This document shows positions 8,176-15,498 of a stretch of 56,663 bases of DNA, one piece after another. The translations under genes were made by a program, and so were the position numbers. The DNA is from Mesorhizobium sp. L-2-11. GTDB taxonomy: Bacteria; Pseudomonadota; Alphaproteobacteria; Rhizobiales; Rhizobiaceae. The DNA lies in contig NZ_AP023261.1 in assembly GCF_016756595.1 (NCBI RefSeq), forward strand, positions 1 through 56,663. The letters run 5' to 3'. The number at the start of each line of letters is the position of its first letter. Positions within the stretch are counted from its first letter, which is position 1. The notes under the pieces are model-generated. The model saw only the letters and a list, made by a program, of their open reading frames with translations. It was not told where the DNA came from and made no database searches.

Positions 8176-8378
8176 GCATCGAATGGGTTCGCAAGACCTA
8201 CGGCGTCCCTGCCAAGCGCGGCGGTCGAGTCGAATACAAAGGCGAAGGCAAGCCGGAACTCGGCACGATCTGCGGCGCCAGCGGCGGGCATCTGTCCATC
8301 CGCCTCGACAAGGCCAAGCACCCGATGCCGTTCCATCCGACTTGGAAACTTCGATACCTCGATCAGGTGCAACCATGA
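8172..8378 (+). CDS. Small beta-rich phage protein
   Basis: 68 residues in an ATGA overlap with the DUF5131 gene. The sequence (YGVPAKRGGRVEYKGEGKPELGTICGAS, then HLSIRLDKAKHPMPFHPTWKLRYL) looks like a small SH3/KOW-like beta barrel, and I have seen similar short proteins in rhizobial phages. No function assigned. The next gene again overlaps by ATGA. Confidence 0.6.
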   Translation: MSIEWVRKTYGVPAKRGGRVEYKGEGKPELGTICGASGGHLSIRLDKAKHPMPFHPTWKLRYLDQVQP

Positions 8379-9007
8379 CCCCCACCAACGAAACGCCCGC
8401 CCCCACTATGGAACCTACCGGGGAGCGTAAGGGAGCCGAACTGGCTGGTCTGATAGACCGCCTGAATGGCATCTATCGTATCCCGATCACGGACGGCCTC
8501 GGAGCCGTGGGCGCGGGAGAGGAGCCAGAAAACCCAAACGAGTTCGTTCGGAAGTTCGAAACTCCTCCGATCCATCGTGAAGCCGCCGCCGCCCTCACCG
8601 CTCTCCAAGCAGAGAACGAAAAGCTGCTCGGCACAATAGACGACATGTGGACCCAATTCGACCGGCTACGAGACGCCACAAATAGGCGAAAGTGCGGCCA
8701 AGCATTCATGGTCGGCGGTCGCCACATCGCTCCATGGGGTATTGTAGACCACGCCATATCCGCACTCGATCTATCGATGATGCGGGAGGATCGGATCGAC
8801 CACGAGCGGAAGCGGGCCGAGCGCGCCGAAGCCGAACTTGCTGCCGAGCGCAACGCTCTCGGGCACGAGATCGAGATCAAGCAGGGCCTCGTCACCAGAC
8901 TGCGCGAGCTTGAGGCTGAACAAGCGCGGTGGACGAATGCCGTGGTTATAGGCGCTCCCGGCGCTGCCCCGCTCGAGCACAACGCCACGCCGGGGACGAG
9001 CGCATGA
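8375..9007 (+). CDS. Coiled-coil phage protein
   Basis: 210 residues from ATG 8375 (ATGA overlap). The first 25 residues are Pro/Thr-rich and disordered. Residues about 70-110 (HREAAAALTALQAENEKLLGTIDDMW) and 145-195 (HERKRAERAEAELAAERNALG) are predicted coiled coils separated by a short globular insert (CGQAFMVGGRHIAPWGIVDHAIS). Similar ead/Ea22-like early proteins occur in many temperate phages. Function unknown. Confidence 0.55.
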   Translation: MTPTNETPAPTMEPTGERKGAELAGLIDRLNGIYRIPITDGLGAVGAGEEPENPNEFVRKFETPPIHREAAAALTALQAENEKLLGTIDDMWTQFDRLRDATNRRKCGQAFMVGGRHIAPWGIVDHAISALDLSMMREDRIDHERKRAERAEAELAAERNALGHEIEIKQGLVTRLRELEAEQARWTNAVVIGAPGAAPLEHNATPGTSA

Positions 9008-9291
9008 CCGTCAAGCATCAAGGCGTTTGCGGCGTGGTGACAGCACCGGACGGGCACGTCGTCGCCACGCACGCGGATTTTGAACGCCAGGGCTACGGCG
9101 GCTTCAGTCTTAAGGAGGCGCAGACCATCCGTGTCCGGGAAGGCCTCAAGCGAGCCTTCCTGCGCGCATTTCTGTTCCAGGGTCTCACCAGTAAGACGAG
9201 CGGCTATTTCTGCGACCAGTTCTGGGAGAATGCCGCGGAGCATGGCTACCGCATGGAAACCTTCCCGATCGGCTACGAGGTGGCGGCATGA
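9004..9291 (+). CDS. Small phage protein
   Basis: 95 residues from ATG 9004, ATGA-coupled on both sides. It contains GVVTAPDGHVVATHADFERQ and a helical YFCDQFWENAAEHGYRMETF segment. No known motif. Its place in an unbroken chain of overlapping early genes supports it being expressed. Confidence 0.55.
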   Translation: MTVKHQGVCGVVTAPDGHVVATHADFERQGYGGFSLKEAQTIRVREGLKRAFLRAFLFQGLTSKTSGYFCDQFWENAAEHGYRMETFPIGYEVAA

Positions 9292-9746
9292 AAGCGCTGA
9301 CCATCTGGCAGCCCTGGGCGACGTTGATCATGGCGGGCGTCAAACCCTACGAGTTTCGCGGCTGGCCCGCGCCCGTCGCGATCCGAGGCCAGCGGATCGC
9401 CATTCATGCCGGCACCCGTCCGGTGAAAAAGGCGGAGATAGCCGACCTCATCATTCGCCTCCGCTCGGCCGAGGCATGGTCGACGGCGCTGAAGCCGGAA
9501 GCGCTCGCCATGCTCGAGCGCTGGCATTCCAACCCGCTCGCGCTGCCCCTCGCCTCGATTCTCGGCACGGCCGTGCTCGGCGATCCGAAGCGAGCCTTTG
9601 AGATCGTCGCAGAGTTCGGCGCCCGGCTGAACGACAGCGATCGCGACGAGCATTCCAATTGGGCTTGGCCGCTGACCGACATCGTGCCGCTGGAGCCGAT
9701 CCAGCCGGCGAAGGGCCTGCAAGGCTTCTGGGATTGGAGGGCATAG
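9288..9746 (+). CDS. ASCH/PUA-like domain protein
   Basis: 152 residues from ATG 9288 (ATGA overlap). It opens with the typical ASCH signature KALTIWQPWATLIMAGVKPYEFRGW and ends NWAWPLTDIVPLEPIQPAKGLQ-GFWDW, the two strands that close this PUA-like beta barrel. ASCH domains bind RNA or modified bases, and some are nucleases or deaminase-linked. In phages they may recognise modified nucleotides or mRNA, but the ligand here is unknown. The length is normal for a stand-alone ASCH protein. Confidence 0.82.
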   Translation: MKALTIWQPWATLIMAGVKPYEFRGWPAPVAIRGQRIAIHAGTRPVKKAEIADLIIRLRSAEAWSTALKPEALAMLERWHSNPLALPLASILGTAVLGDPKRAFEIVAEFGARLNDSDRDEHSNWAWPLTDIVPLEPIQPAKGLQGFWDWRA

Positions 9747-9908
9747 GTGACCGCCCTTCCGTACATCTATCGCTGGAATCGCCAGGACCGCAAAGGCCAG
9801 GCCTGCGCCGTCACCGCGCGCGGCAAGATGAACTCGATCCGCGTCGTGTTCGCCGACGGCTACGCGATGGTCACCAGCGGCAACGCTATCCGGAAGGCGA
9901 CGCGGTGA
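9747..9908 (+). CDS. Short basic beta protein upstream of excisionase
   Basis: 53 residues from GTG 9747, directly after the TAG of the ASCH gene, to TGA 9906-9908. It reads LPYIYRWNRQDRKGQACAV, then FADGYAMVTSGNAIRKATR. Similar short basic proteins sit between ASCH-type and integrase genes in rhizobial prophages as I recall them. Its stop overlaps the GTG start of the excisionase-like gene. Confidence 0.6.
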   Translation: MTALPYIYRWNRQDRKGQACAVTARGKMNSIRVVFADGYAMVTSGNAIRKATR

Positions 9909-10300
9909 CCGACGACGACAAGCCGATTCGGCTCCAGGAAGCCTGCGACCGGTTCTTCGGTGGCAGGCTGACGCCAAAGGCGCTGCGCGCCGAGGCGCGC
10001 AAGGGGAATTTGACAATCGAGCGGATTGCAAACAAGGATTTCGTCACCCCATCCGCAATCATGGAAATGCGCCTCAAATGCCGCGTCGGAAAAGCCCTCC
10101 CCGCATCGTCCCCCGGCTCGACCGGGACGGCGTCAAGCGGCTCGTCATCCGCGACGGGTCCGTTTACAAGCGAACGGGATGCCTTGTTGGCGAAACTGAG
10201 AGCGCGGCGGAAAAGCTCGCGGAATATATCGGGCAAAAAAAGCAAAAGCCCGTCGCCGTCGAACGTGGTCCCGATCACATCGCGTGCGCGGCAGCTCTAG
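9905..10300 (+). CDS. Excisionase-like DNA-binding protein
   Basis: 131 residues from GTG 9905 (GTGA overlap). The N-terminal 60 residues (PIRLQEACDRFFGGRLTPKALR, GNLTIERIANKDFVTPSAI) have the layout of a MerR/excisionase-type winged helix. The rest is Ser/Pro/Lys-rich and of low complexity. It lies directly before the integrase and overlaps it by 223 bases in another frame, so the odd C-terminal tail is probably constrained by the integrase frame. The expected role is to bend attachment-site DNA and direct excision. Confidence 0.6.
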   Translation: MTDDDKPIRLQEACDRFFGGRLTPKALRAEARKGNLTIERIANKDFVTPSAIMEMRLKCRVGKALPASSPGSTGTASSGSSSATGPFTSERDALLAKLRARRKSSRNISGKKSKSPSPSNVVPITSRARQL

Positions 10301-11139
10301 ATTACTATCTCGCCGCCAAGCAATCCCGTGACGAAGATACCAGCCCGCTTGAGGGCCGAATCGCCTTCCTGACGCTCTTCTGGGGCGACAAGCCGCTGTC
10401 GGCGATCGACGGCGAGACCTGCCGCGAATACGCCGAAAGCCGCATCCACCAGGCGGCCGCGCGCCGCGAGCTCGAGGATCTTCGTGCCGCCGTTTACATG
10501 TTCTGCAAGGAGAAGCGGCTGAACTTCCGGCCATATTTCGACCTGCCCGACAAGCCCGTCGCCCGCGAGCGCTGGCTGACGCGCCAGGAGGCGGCCGAGC
10601 TGCTGCGCGCAGCACTTCGCCTGCGTCGCGCCAGGCCGAAGACCTATGAGTGCCTGCCGCGCTTCATCCTGATCGGGCTCTATACCGGCACCAGGCATGC
10701 GGCGATCCTCGATCTCAACTGGAACCGCGGCCCGGCCGGCGGCTGGCCGGACCTGGACGCCGGCGTTCTATACAGGCGCGGCGAGCGCGTGCGCGAAACG
10801 ACCAAGCGCCGGCCGCCGATGCGTCTGCCGCGGCGGCTGATAGCGCATCTGAAACGGTGGCGCCGAATCGACGGCGGCAAGGGGCCGGTGATCCATGCCA
10901 AGGGCGGCGAGCCTATCGGCCTGATGCGCAAGTCGTTCGACGCGGCGCGCGTCGAGGCCAAGCTCGGCGAGGAAGTCACCCCTCACATCATGCGCCACAC
11001 GCGCGCGACCTGGTTGATGCAGCGCCGCGTCCCGATCTGGGATGCAGCCGGCTCGCTCGGCATGACCGTCAAGCAGATGGAAACGACCTACGGTCACCAC
11101 CATCCGGACTTCCAGCAGGCTGCCGCCGATGCCTACTAA
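10078..11139 (+). CDS. int: Tyrosine-recombinase integrase
   Basis: 353 residues. The N-terminal arm-binding domain is short (KRLVIRDGSVYKRTGC). A core-binding domain spans about 75-160, and the catalytic domain 165-353 holds the first Arg in LIGLYTGTRHAAIL, the HxxR box in TPHIMRHTRATWLM, a His further on and the nucleophile Tyr in ETTYGHHHPDFQ. All catalytic elements are intact. It should integrate the phage at the tRNA-Val-type core 100 bp downstream. The start overlaps the excisionase-like gene by 223 bases; the start is supported because the VIRDGS arm motif is encoded within that overlap. Confidence 0.95.
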   Translation: MPRRKSPPRIVPRLDRDGVKRLVIRDGSVYKRTGCLVGETESAAEKLAEYIGQKKQKPVAVERGPDHIACAAALDYYLAAKQSRDEDTSPLEGRIAFLTLFWGDKPLSAIDGETCREYAESRIHQAAARRELEDLRAAVYMFCKEKRLNFRPYFDLPDKPVARERWLTRQEAAELLRAALRLRRARPKTYECLPRFILIGLYTGTRHAAILDLNWNRGPAGGWPDLDAGVLYRRGERVRETTKRRPPMRLPRRLIAHLKRWRRIDGGKGPVIHAKGGEPIGLMRKSFDAARVEAKLGEEVTPHIMRHTRATWLMQRRVPIWDAAGSLGMTVKQMETTYGHHHPDFQQAAADAY

Positions 11140-11157
11140 TGCGCCCCGAAACCGTCG

Positions 11158-11180
11158 TTTCTGGGCGCATAGCTGGGCGC
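11158..11180 (+). repeat. Integrase arm-site repeats, left (int-side) pair
   Basis: Two direct copies of CTGGGCGC at 11161-11168 and 11173-11180. The outer one is part of TTTCTGGGCGCA (11158-11169), repeated exactly on the other side of the tRNA core at 11388-11399. They start 19 bp after the int stop. Placement on both flanks of the core is that expected of arm-type integrase binding sites. Confidence 0.65.
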
Positions 11181-11238
11181 ACCGGCCGCAGTCCGCCTCC
11201 GAGTGAAGGCGCACCGCATTGAATTCATTAGGGAAAAG

Positions 11239-11287
11239 TGGTGGGCGATGACGGGCTCGAACCGCCGACATCTTCGGTGTAAACGAG
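11239..11287 (-). other. attP core: 3' half of tRNA-Val(TAC)
   Basis: Read on the minus strand, the segment contains the anticodon loop with TAC, a complete T-arm (GGCGG-TTCGAGC-CCGTC), the acceptor 3' strand ATCGCCC, discriminator A and CCA (11239-11241). No D-arm or 5' acceptor strand follows, so it is not a whole tRNA gene. The 5' anticodon-stem strand (CCTCG) mispairs once with CGAAG. It lies 100 bp after int, and phage genes continue on the far side, so this is attP rather than attL/attR. On integration it would replace the 3' half of a host tRNA-Val gene. Confidence 0.85.
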
Positions 11288-11379
11288 GGTTAAAACCGCA
11301 TGAATGGCGCATTTCCGGGCTTTTTTGTGCCGTTTGTGCCCAGCTATTCCCCCTGAAACTGAGCGCTTTCGCCTCGTAT

Positions 11380-11399
11380 CTGGGCGCTTTCTGGGCGCA
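11380..11399 (+). repeat. Integrase arm-site repeats, right pair
   Basis: CTGGGCGC at 11380-11387 and 11391-11398, same orientation as the left pair. TTTCTGGGCGCA at 11388-11399 is an exact copy of 11158-11169. The pair lies about 92 bp beyond the tRNA-Val core and abuts the end of the next leftward gene (stop at 11401). Confidence 0.65.
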
Positions 11400-11400
11400 G

Positions 11401-11679
11401 TCAGCGCCCTTCCCTCGCCTTCCGATAAGCATTCACGTCCACGCGTTTCATCTCGTCGTAGTCGGGAGTGTAGGTCAGGCCAACCTGCTTGCCGCCGCAC
11501 CTGGCGCATTTCAGCTTTGGAATGAGGTCATCCGACATCGCCGGCGCGTCAGGGCCGAGCTTGGCCTTGATCGCCTCCAGGTCGAGCGCCTGATTGTGGT
11601 GGCATTTTGGATTGTGGCAAAACGCGACGAGCCGCATCTTGCCGTCGATCAATGATTGTAGTGTCCAGCCTTTCGCCAT
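11401..11679 (-). CDS. Small zinc-ribbon-like protein
   Basis: 92 residues from ATG 11679 (MAKGWTLQSLIDG). Two Cys pairs are visible: FCHNPKCHHNQ and KCARCGGK, with APAMSDDLIPKLKC between, as in small rhizobial zinc-ribbon proteins. The frame is open upstream to ATG 11802, so a 133-residue form is possible, but neither start has a strong Shine-Dalgarno. It is the last gene of the leftward late region and abuts the attP arm repeats. Function unknown. The 235 bases upstream hold no convincing gene. Confidence 0.6.
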   Translation of the reverse strand: MAKGWTLQSLIDGKMRLVAFCHNPKCHHNQALDLEAIKAKLGPDAPAMSDDLIPKLKCARCGGKQVGLTYTPDYDEMKRVDVNAYRKAREGR

Positions 11680-11914
11680 CCGGTCGATATAGCGCTGGCC
11701 CTTGACGGATGCCAAGCCCGCGCCATCATCCCGATGAAAGAGCATGTTCGGGTAGTGCATCAGTTTGAAATCTGACCCTAGCAGTTCGTCACCCCGCCCC
11801 ATGCTTGTGCGAACACGTTCTCAAGTCTCATTTTTGCACGAATGCCCATCTCTTCATCTCCATGAGTGGGGTTGCCCGGAACCGCCGGGCGCGGATTATG
11901 TTTCGGGCGGCAAG

Positions 11915-12313
11915 TCAGCGCGCCGGCGGCGATCGGTTTCTCTCTTCGGCCACAGCCTGGAGCGTTGCGGTCAGGGCCGCTACCGCGTTCGACAGACCCA
12001 CCAGCGAGTCCTGGACCCTATCCAATCTGTTCAGCGTGCCGTTCTGGAACCGCTCGTTGGCGGCCATGTCCTGCACCTGTTTGGTCTCGACGGCGATCAA
12101 TCGATCATTGACCCTGCCGGCAACATCGTTGGCCTTGTCGGCAACAACATTCGCTTGCTCCGCCGTCTTGGTTACGGCGCTGATGCGCCCATCCAGCCAT
12201 TGCGAGCCTAGAAAGGCGAGAAGGCCGATGGTCGGAAGCGCCAGCGCCATGGACAGACGCGCCACCGCGAGGAGCAGAACGTTTTGGGCGATCTTCTCTG
12301 AAGTGTTGGTCAT
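11915..12313 (-). CDS. Membrane-anchored coiled-coil protein of the lysis module
   Basis: 132 residues from ATG 12313, preceded by GGAAGG; an in-frame ATG at 12330 is an alternative. A short N-terminal segment is followed by one transmembrane helix (MALALPTIGLLAFLGSQWL), then a long Val/Asn-rich coiled coil (ANVVADKANDVAGRVNDR). It follows Rz1 in the lysis cassette. It could be an antiholin or a lysis-timing protein, but no named family is recognised. Confidence 0.55.
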   Translation of the reverse strand: MTNTSEKIAQNVLLLAVARLSMALALPTIGLLAFLGSQWLDGRISAVTKTAEQANVVADKANDVAGRVNDRLIAVETKQVQDMAANERFQNGTLNRLDRVQDSLVGLSNAVAALTATLQAVAEERNRSPPAR

Positions 12314-12330
12314 GCCGTCACCTTCCACAT

Positions 12331-12600
12331 TCATTGCCCGTCGTTCCATGCCCGGATGCCGTCGACCTGGGCCGAGCAGGTCGCCAGAGCGCCTTCGGTG
12401 TAAATGAGGCGGTTCACGATGTCCCCGGTGGTCACCAGCGGCTTGCGCTGCCTTGGCGGGCACGGACGCACCAGCGCTGCCGGAACACTCTCCCTGACCA
12501 CGCTGCGCGCGGTGACAACCGCCGGCTTACCGGTCAAGCACCCGCTTAAGATCGGCAGGCACAACAGTGCTGAGATAGGCCCTGACATCTTCATTCGCAT
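12331..12600 (-). CDS. Rz1-like outer-membrane spanin lipoprotein
   Basis: 89 residues from ATG 12600 with GGAG 9 bases upstream. It starts with a signal sequence and lipobox (SALLCLPILSGC), giving a lipid-modified Cys at about residue 21. The mature part is short, Pro/Arg-rich in the middle (ALVRPCPPRQRKP). The first 74 bases overlap the 3' end of the i-spanin gene in another frame, the classical Rz/Rz1 arrangement. Paired with the inner-membrane partner it should fuse the two membranes at the last lysis step. Confidence 0.8.
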   Translation of the reverse strand: MRMKMSGPISALLCLPILSGCLTGKPAVVTARSVVRESVPAALVRPCPPRQRKPLVTTGDIVNRLIYTEGALATCSAQVDGIRAWNDGQ

Positions 12601-12880
12601 CTTTAAGATCTCCGATGGCCTGGTTGGTTTCGGTGGTGTTGGTGCTGATGGTCGCCACGTCAGCGGCGATCTTGGCGATGATCCTGTCATTCGCCGCCGC
12701 GCTGGCACGAAGCCGGCCGATTGTCTCCTCCTGTGCCTTGTTGGCATCGACGGCGGTGTTCAGGTCGGCAATCGCTCGATCACGATCTGCTTCGGCCGAT
12801 ATCGCCTCGCCGCGATACCAAAGGGCCAAGGCGGCGACAGCAAGAAAGACGGCGAGTGCGGCAATGCGGAGATACATCAT
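12527..12880 (-). CDS. Rz-like inner-membrane spanin
   Basis: 117 residues from ATG 12880. An N-terminal transmembrane helix (LRIAALAVFLAVAALALWY) is followed by a long periplasmic coiled coil (AEADRDRAIADLNTAVDANK) to the C-terminus. This is type II topology as for Rz. The Rz1-like gene begins inside its 3' end. The start overlaps the stop of the upstream holin-like gene (ATGA). Confidence 0.8.
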   Translation of the reverse strand: MMYLRIAALAVFLAVAALALWYRGEAISAEADRDRAIADLNTAVDANKAQEETIGRLRASAAANDRIIAKIAADVATISTNTTETNQAIGDLKDANEDVRAYLSTVVPADLKRVLDR

Positions 12881-13182
12881 CCAGCAAAGTCCTTTGGCGG
12901 TGGGGTCTGTTGCGGCGACGGCTGCGGCTCGACATAGGTGGCCGTCAGAGTCGTGGTCCCAGGGTCAGGCTTACGCATCGCCATGACGTTCCGATCGTCC
13001 CACACGGCGCCGAACACGTAGGAGCCGATCGTCGATCCAGCGAGGATCAGAACGCCGTTGGCGATGGTCTCGGCAAGGCTGGTATCGTCGCCGAACAAGG
13101 TCAGATAGATGATCTCGCCGGCGCAGAAGAGCAGCGTGGCGATGATGATCCGGCGGCGGATGCGCCAGGACGGCTTTTCCAT
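12877..13182 (-). CDS. Holin candidate
   Basis: 101 residues with a basic N-terminus (KPSWRIRRR), a first membrane helix (IIIATLLFCAGEIIYLTLFG) and a second one (ANGVLILAGSTIGSYVFGA), then a Pro/Thr-rich soluble tail. Size, two helices and position between endolysin and spanins all fit a class II holin that times lysis. No family-specific motif identifies it more closely. Confidence 0.6.
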   Translation of the reverse strand: MEKPSWRIRRRIIIATLLFCAGEIIYLTLFGDDTSLAETIANGVLILAGSTIGSYVFGAVWDDRNVMAMRKPDPGTTTLTATYVEPQPSPQQTPPPKDFAG

Positions 13183-13185
13183 CGC

Positions 13186-13686
13186 TCAGGCCTCGTTCTG
13201 GGAGACACGGCCGTCGCTGGTCAGCACCGGCAGATTGTAGCGCGCCGGCAGAGGTGCCACGCCGGGCCAGCGATAGCCTAGCACGCGTGCCGTCGAGAAC
13301 GGCTTGATGTTGACCGCGTCGCCTTGATTGCCGCCGAGCACCATCAGATTGCCGGCGCGATCGCGGCCGACCACGAAGCCGACATGCCCGGACCATCCGG
13401 AAGGCTTGCCGCGCCAGAACACTACGATCGCGCCAACGGCAGGCCGATCGAGCGGGACGCCATGATTGAGCCACGAGCGGGCAGCCGATCCGTTCTTCGC
13501 AACCTGCATACCGCATTCCGCCAAGACGCCGCCCACGAACGCTCCGCACCAGGGCGTAAGATCCTCGCGGAACGGAGCCTTGATCGCCTCCCACCAGCGC
13601 ACGATGACCGGGCTGCTCTTAGGCCCTGGGATTTCCTTGAGGCCGACATAGGTGCGCGCGCGATCGAGCCAGACAGGTCCGGTCAT
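13186..13686 (-). CDS. Endolysin, TIGR02594/CHAP-like peptidoglycan hydrolase
   Basis: 166 residues from ATG 13686, chosen for GGAAAGGA upstream. The NlpC/P60-CHAP-like pattern is visible: WLDRARTYVGLKEIPG at the start, catalytic Cys in TPWCGAFVGGVL (about residue 48), then GAIVVFWRG, the catalytic His in WSGHVGFVVG, and MVLGGNQGDAVNI. There is no signal peptide, so it needs the holin to reach the periplasm. It cleaves peptide bonds of peptidoglycan and is the first gene of the lysis cassette. Confidence 0.82.
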   Translation of the reverse strand: MTGPVWLDRARTYVGLKEIPGPKSSPVIVRWWEAIKAPFREDLTPWCGAFVGGVLAECGMQVAKNGSAARSWLNHGVPLDRPAVGAIVVFWRGKPSGWSGHVGFVVGRDRAGNLMVLGGNQGDAVNIKPFSTARVLGYRWPGVAPLPARYNLPVLTSDGRVSQNEA

Positions 13687-13762
13687 AGCAGTTCCTTTCC
13701 GCCCTCGCGGGCAGGTTGTGCGGTTTGGGATTTTGGTTAGGATCGGCGGCGAGGAGGTGCCG

Positions 13763-13957
13763 ATGGCAAATTTCAAGGTCGAGACGATGGAAGGCGACGC
13801 CGTGCTGAAAAGCACGGAAGTCCAGTCCAACAGCGATGTTCAGGCCGCAAAGTCGGCCGCGACCCGGCCGGTTGAACCGGGCCGCGCTGGCAATGGCAGC
13901 TGGCTACGTGTGACCCACATCGCCAGCGGGCGGACGAGCGAGTTTCTGTTCGCGTGA
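13763..13957 (+). CDS. Small moron-like protein
   Basis: 64 residues from ATG 13763 with a strong GAGGAGG 8 bases upstream. It reads KVETMEGDAVLKSTEVQSNSD and ends SGRTSEFLFA. It is transcribed against the flanking late genes and diverges from the endolysin, with a 76-bp gap for promoters. Opposite orientation and its own ribosome site are typical of a moron expressed from the prophage. No function recognised. Confidence 0.55.
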   Translation: MANFKVETMEGDAVLKSTEVQSNSDVQAAKSAATRPVEPGRAGNGSWLRVTHIASGRTSEFLFA

Positions 13958-14072
13958 ACTTCATCCCTCGCCCGGGCAGCCGGCCACCTAAAATTGCAGC
14001 CTACGGACGCAACCAGCACCTAGCGGCGATCCACCACATCAGCTAAGAAGCTCGCGATTTGGGGAGAGGCAA

Positions 14073-14717
14073 ATGGGGCTGGTCAAAGTCAAAGGGATCG
14101 TTTCGTCATGGAAACGTCGGTTTTCTGCCGCGAGGTCTCTCCCATGGCAAGATCACTGGACCGCCCGGGCCGCCATGGTTTCTTTCAACTTGCAATGGGT
14201 CGGTCCGAAAAGCACCGTCCTTGTGGGCGATTCGATACTTGAGATGGTTCCCCATCAAGCATTAGAGGGCCTGAATATTGTCAATGCCGGTTTCGGCGGG
14301 GCGAAGACCGCGAACGTCTACGCATCGGTAAGGTCGCCTGTTGTGATGGCCGCGCTTAATGCAAATCCGCCCGCAAAAGCCATTATACAAGCCGGCACAA
14401 ACGACAGCACGACCGGCACAAATCCAATTGCGGTGGCGGAGCAGACAATGGCCATTTGCTCGTTATTTCGGAAAATCGGATCGCTGCCTGTCGTCTTCGC
14501 GATCCCACCCATCGAAGAGAAAAAGACCGCGTCCAGATCTGCGAGCATGGCCGATGCGATCAATGAAGCGACGCGTAGCGCCTCGGTCAAAAACGCCGTG
14601 ACATTCACCGATCCGTATGCCTCTCTCCGCAACTCGGAGGATGTTACGCAGGATGGCATCCACTTGTCCCATAAAGCTGTCGCCACCCTTGTGGAAGCGA
14701 TTCGCGCCGTCGCGTAG
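14073..14717 (+). CDS. SGNH/GDSL hydrolase (moron)
   Basis: 214 residues from ATG 14073 with GGAGAGG upstream. All four SGNH blocks are visible: VLVGDSILE (nucleophile Ser), NAGFGGAKT (Gly), IIQAGTNDS (Asn) and a C-terminal DGIHLS (Asp/His pair). Family members are esterases or acetylhydrolases, often acting on acylated polysaccharide. There is no clear signal peptide, although the N-terminus is basic. It faces against the late operon and pairs with a methyltransferase 27 bp downstream, suggesting modification of host surface glycans. A second SGNH domain closes the neighbouring tail fibre. Confidence 0.8.
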   Translation: MGLVKVKGIVSSWKRRFSAARSLPWQDHWTARAAMVSFNLQWVGPKSTVLVGDSILEMVPHQALEGLNIVNAGFGGAKTANVYASVRSPVVMAALNANPPAKAIIQAGTNDSTTGTNPIAVAEQTMAICSLFRKIGSLPVVFAIPPIEEKKTASRSASMADAINEATRSASVKNAVTFTDPYASLRNSEDVTQDGIHLSHKAVATLVEAIRAVA

Positions 14718-14744
14718 CACCTTGACCAAGAAAGTTTGATCTGA

Positions 14745-15491
14745 ATGAGCATCCCATCCCGCATGCGGGCATTCCTTAGGGCGAGCCCGCTTCGTTACTA
14801 CTATCACCTGGCAAAGGCGCGGTTCGGAGGGGCTCCGCAATCCGATGAAAGCGCGATCCTGTCGCGGCTCGTCGGCGAAGCGCCAAAGACATTCTTGGAA
14901 TTCGGGTTCCACCCGACGGAATACAATTGCATTGGCCTCAACGACTTCCGAGGCCTTCTTGTCGATGGTGACATGCAGACCGTTCGGTTGGCCAAGGCAA
15001 TCCTCCCCAAGCGGATAGAGGCCCGCCAGAGCTTCATCACTCTCGACAACATTCAGAGCCTGGGCATCCATTTCCCGAAGCTGGGGGTGCTTTCCGTCGA
15101 CGTCGATGGAAACGACTACTGGTTTCTCAAGGCCCTGATCCCCATCCGACCTGTCGTCATCGTCGCCGAGTACAACGTCAGTTTTGGTCTCAATCCAGTG
15201 ACGGTGCCGTATGACCCTTCTTTCGACCGAAAGCAGAAGCACGAAAGCGGCTGGTACCATGGTGCCTCGATCACTGCTCTGGCTAAGTTGTGCAAAGAGC
15301 ATGGTTACAAGCTTGTGGCCGTCGCCGAAGCGGGAGGCAACGCCTTCTTCCTGCCGCAGGGATCGGCCCACCCCGAGCTGGACCCAACCGAGGCCTATCG
15401 CGAAAGCACCCTTCGCAATCGCTGGTCTGGCACCACGGCCAAGGAGCAATGGGAGCGAATAAAGCATCTGCCGCTCGTGACCGTAAACTGA
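14745..15491 (+). CDS. FkbM-like SAM-dependent methyltransferase (moron)
   Basis: 248 residues from ATG 14745. An N-terminal basic region (MRAFLRASPLRYYYHLAKAR) precedes a Rossmann-type core with TFLEFGFHPTEYNCIGL, FRGLLVDGD and VLSVDVDGNDYWFLKAL, typical of FkbM-like enzymes. A C-terminal part has VAVAEAGGNAFFLPQG. Such enzymes often O-methylate sugars of surface polysaccharide. It shares the island with the SGNH hydrolase and ends only 7 bp from the end of the convergent tail-fibre gene, so a role in changing the phage receptor is a reasonable inference. Confidence 0.68.
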   Translation: MSIPSRMRAFLRASPLRYYYHLAKARFGGAPQSDESAILSRLVGEAPKTFLEFGFHPTEYNCIGLNDFRGLLVDGDMQTVRLAKAILPKRIEARQSFITLDNIQSLGIHFPKLGVLSVDVDGNDYWFLKALIPIRPVVIVAEYNVSFGLNPVTVPYDPSFDRKQKHESGWYHGASITALAKLCKEHGYKLVAVAEAGGNAFFLPQGSAHPELDPTEAYRESTLRNRWSGTTAKEQWERIKHLPLVTVN

Positions 15492-15498
15492 AGTCTTT

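Noticed and set aside
11239..11287. A complete tRNA-Val gene next to the integrase
   Set aside because: Only anticodon arm to CCA is present; no D-arm or 5' acceptor strand can be found, so it is an attachment core.
11805..12407. A 200-codon rightward open frame over the lysis genes
   Set aside because: Antisense to a membrane coiled-coil gene and Rz1; no start signal, biased composition.
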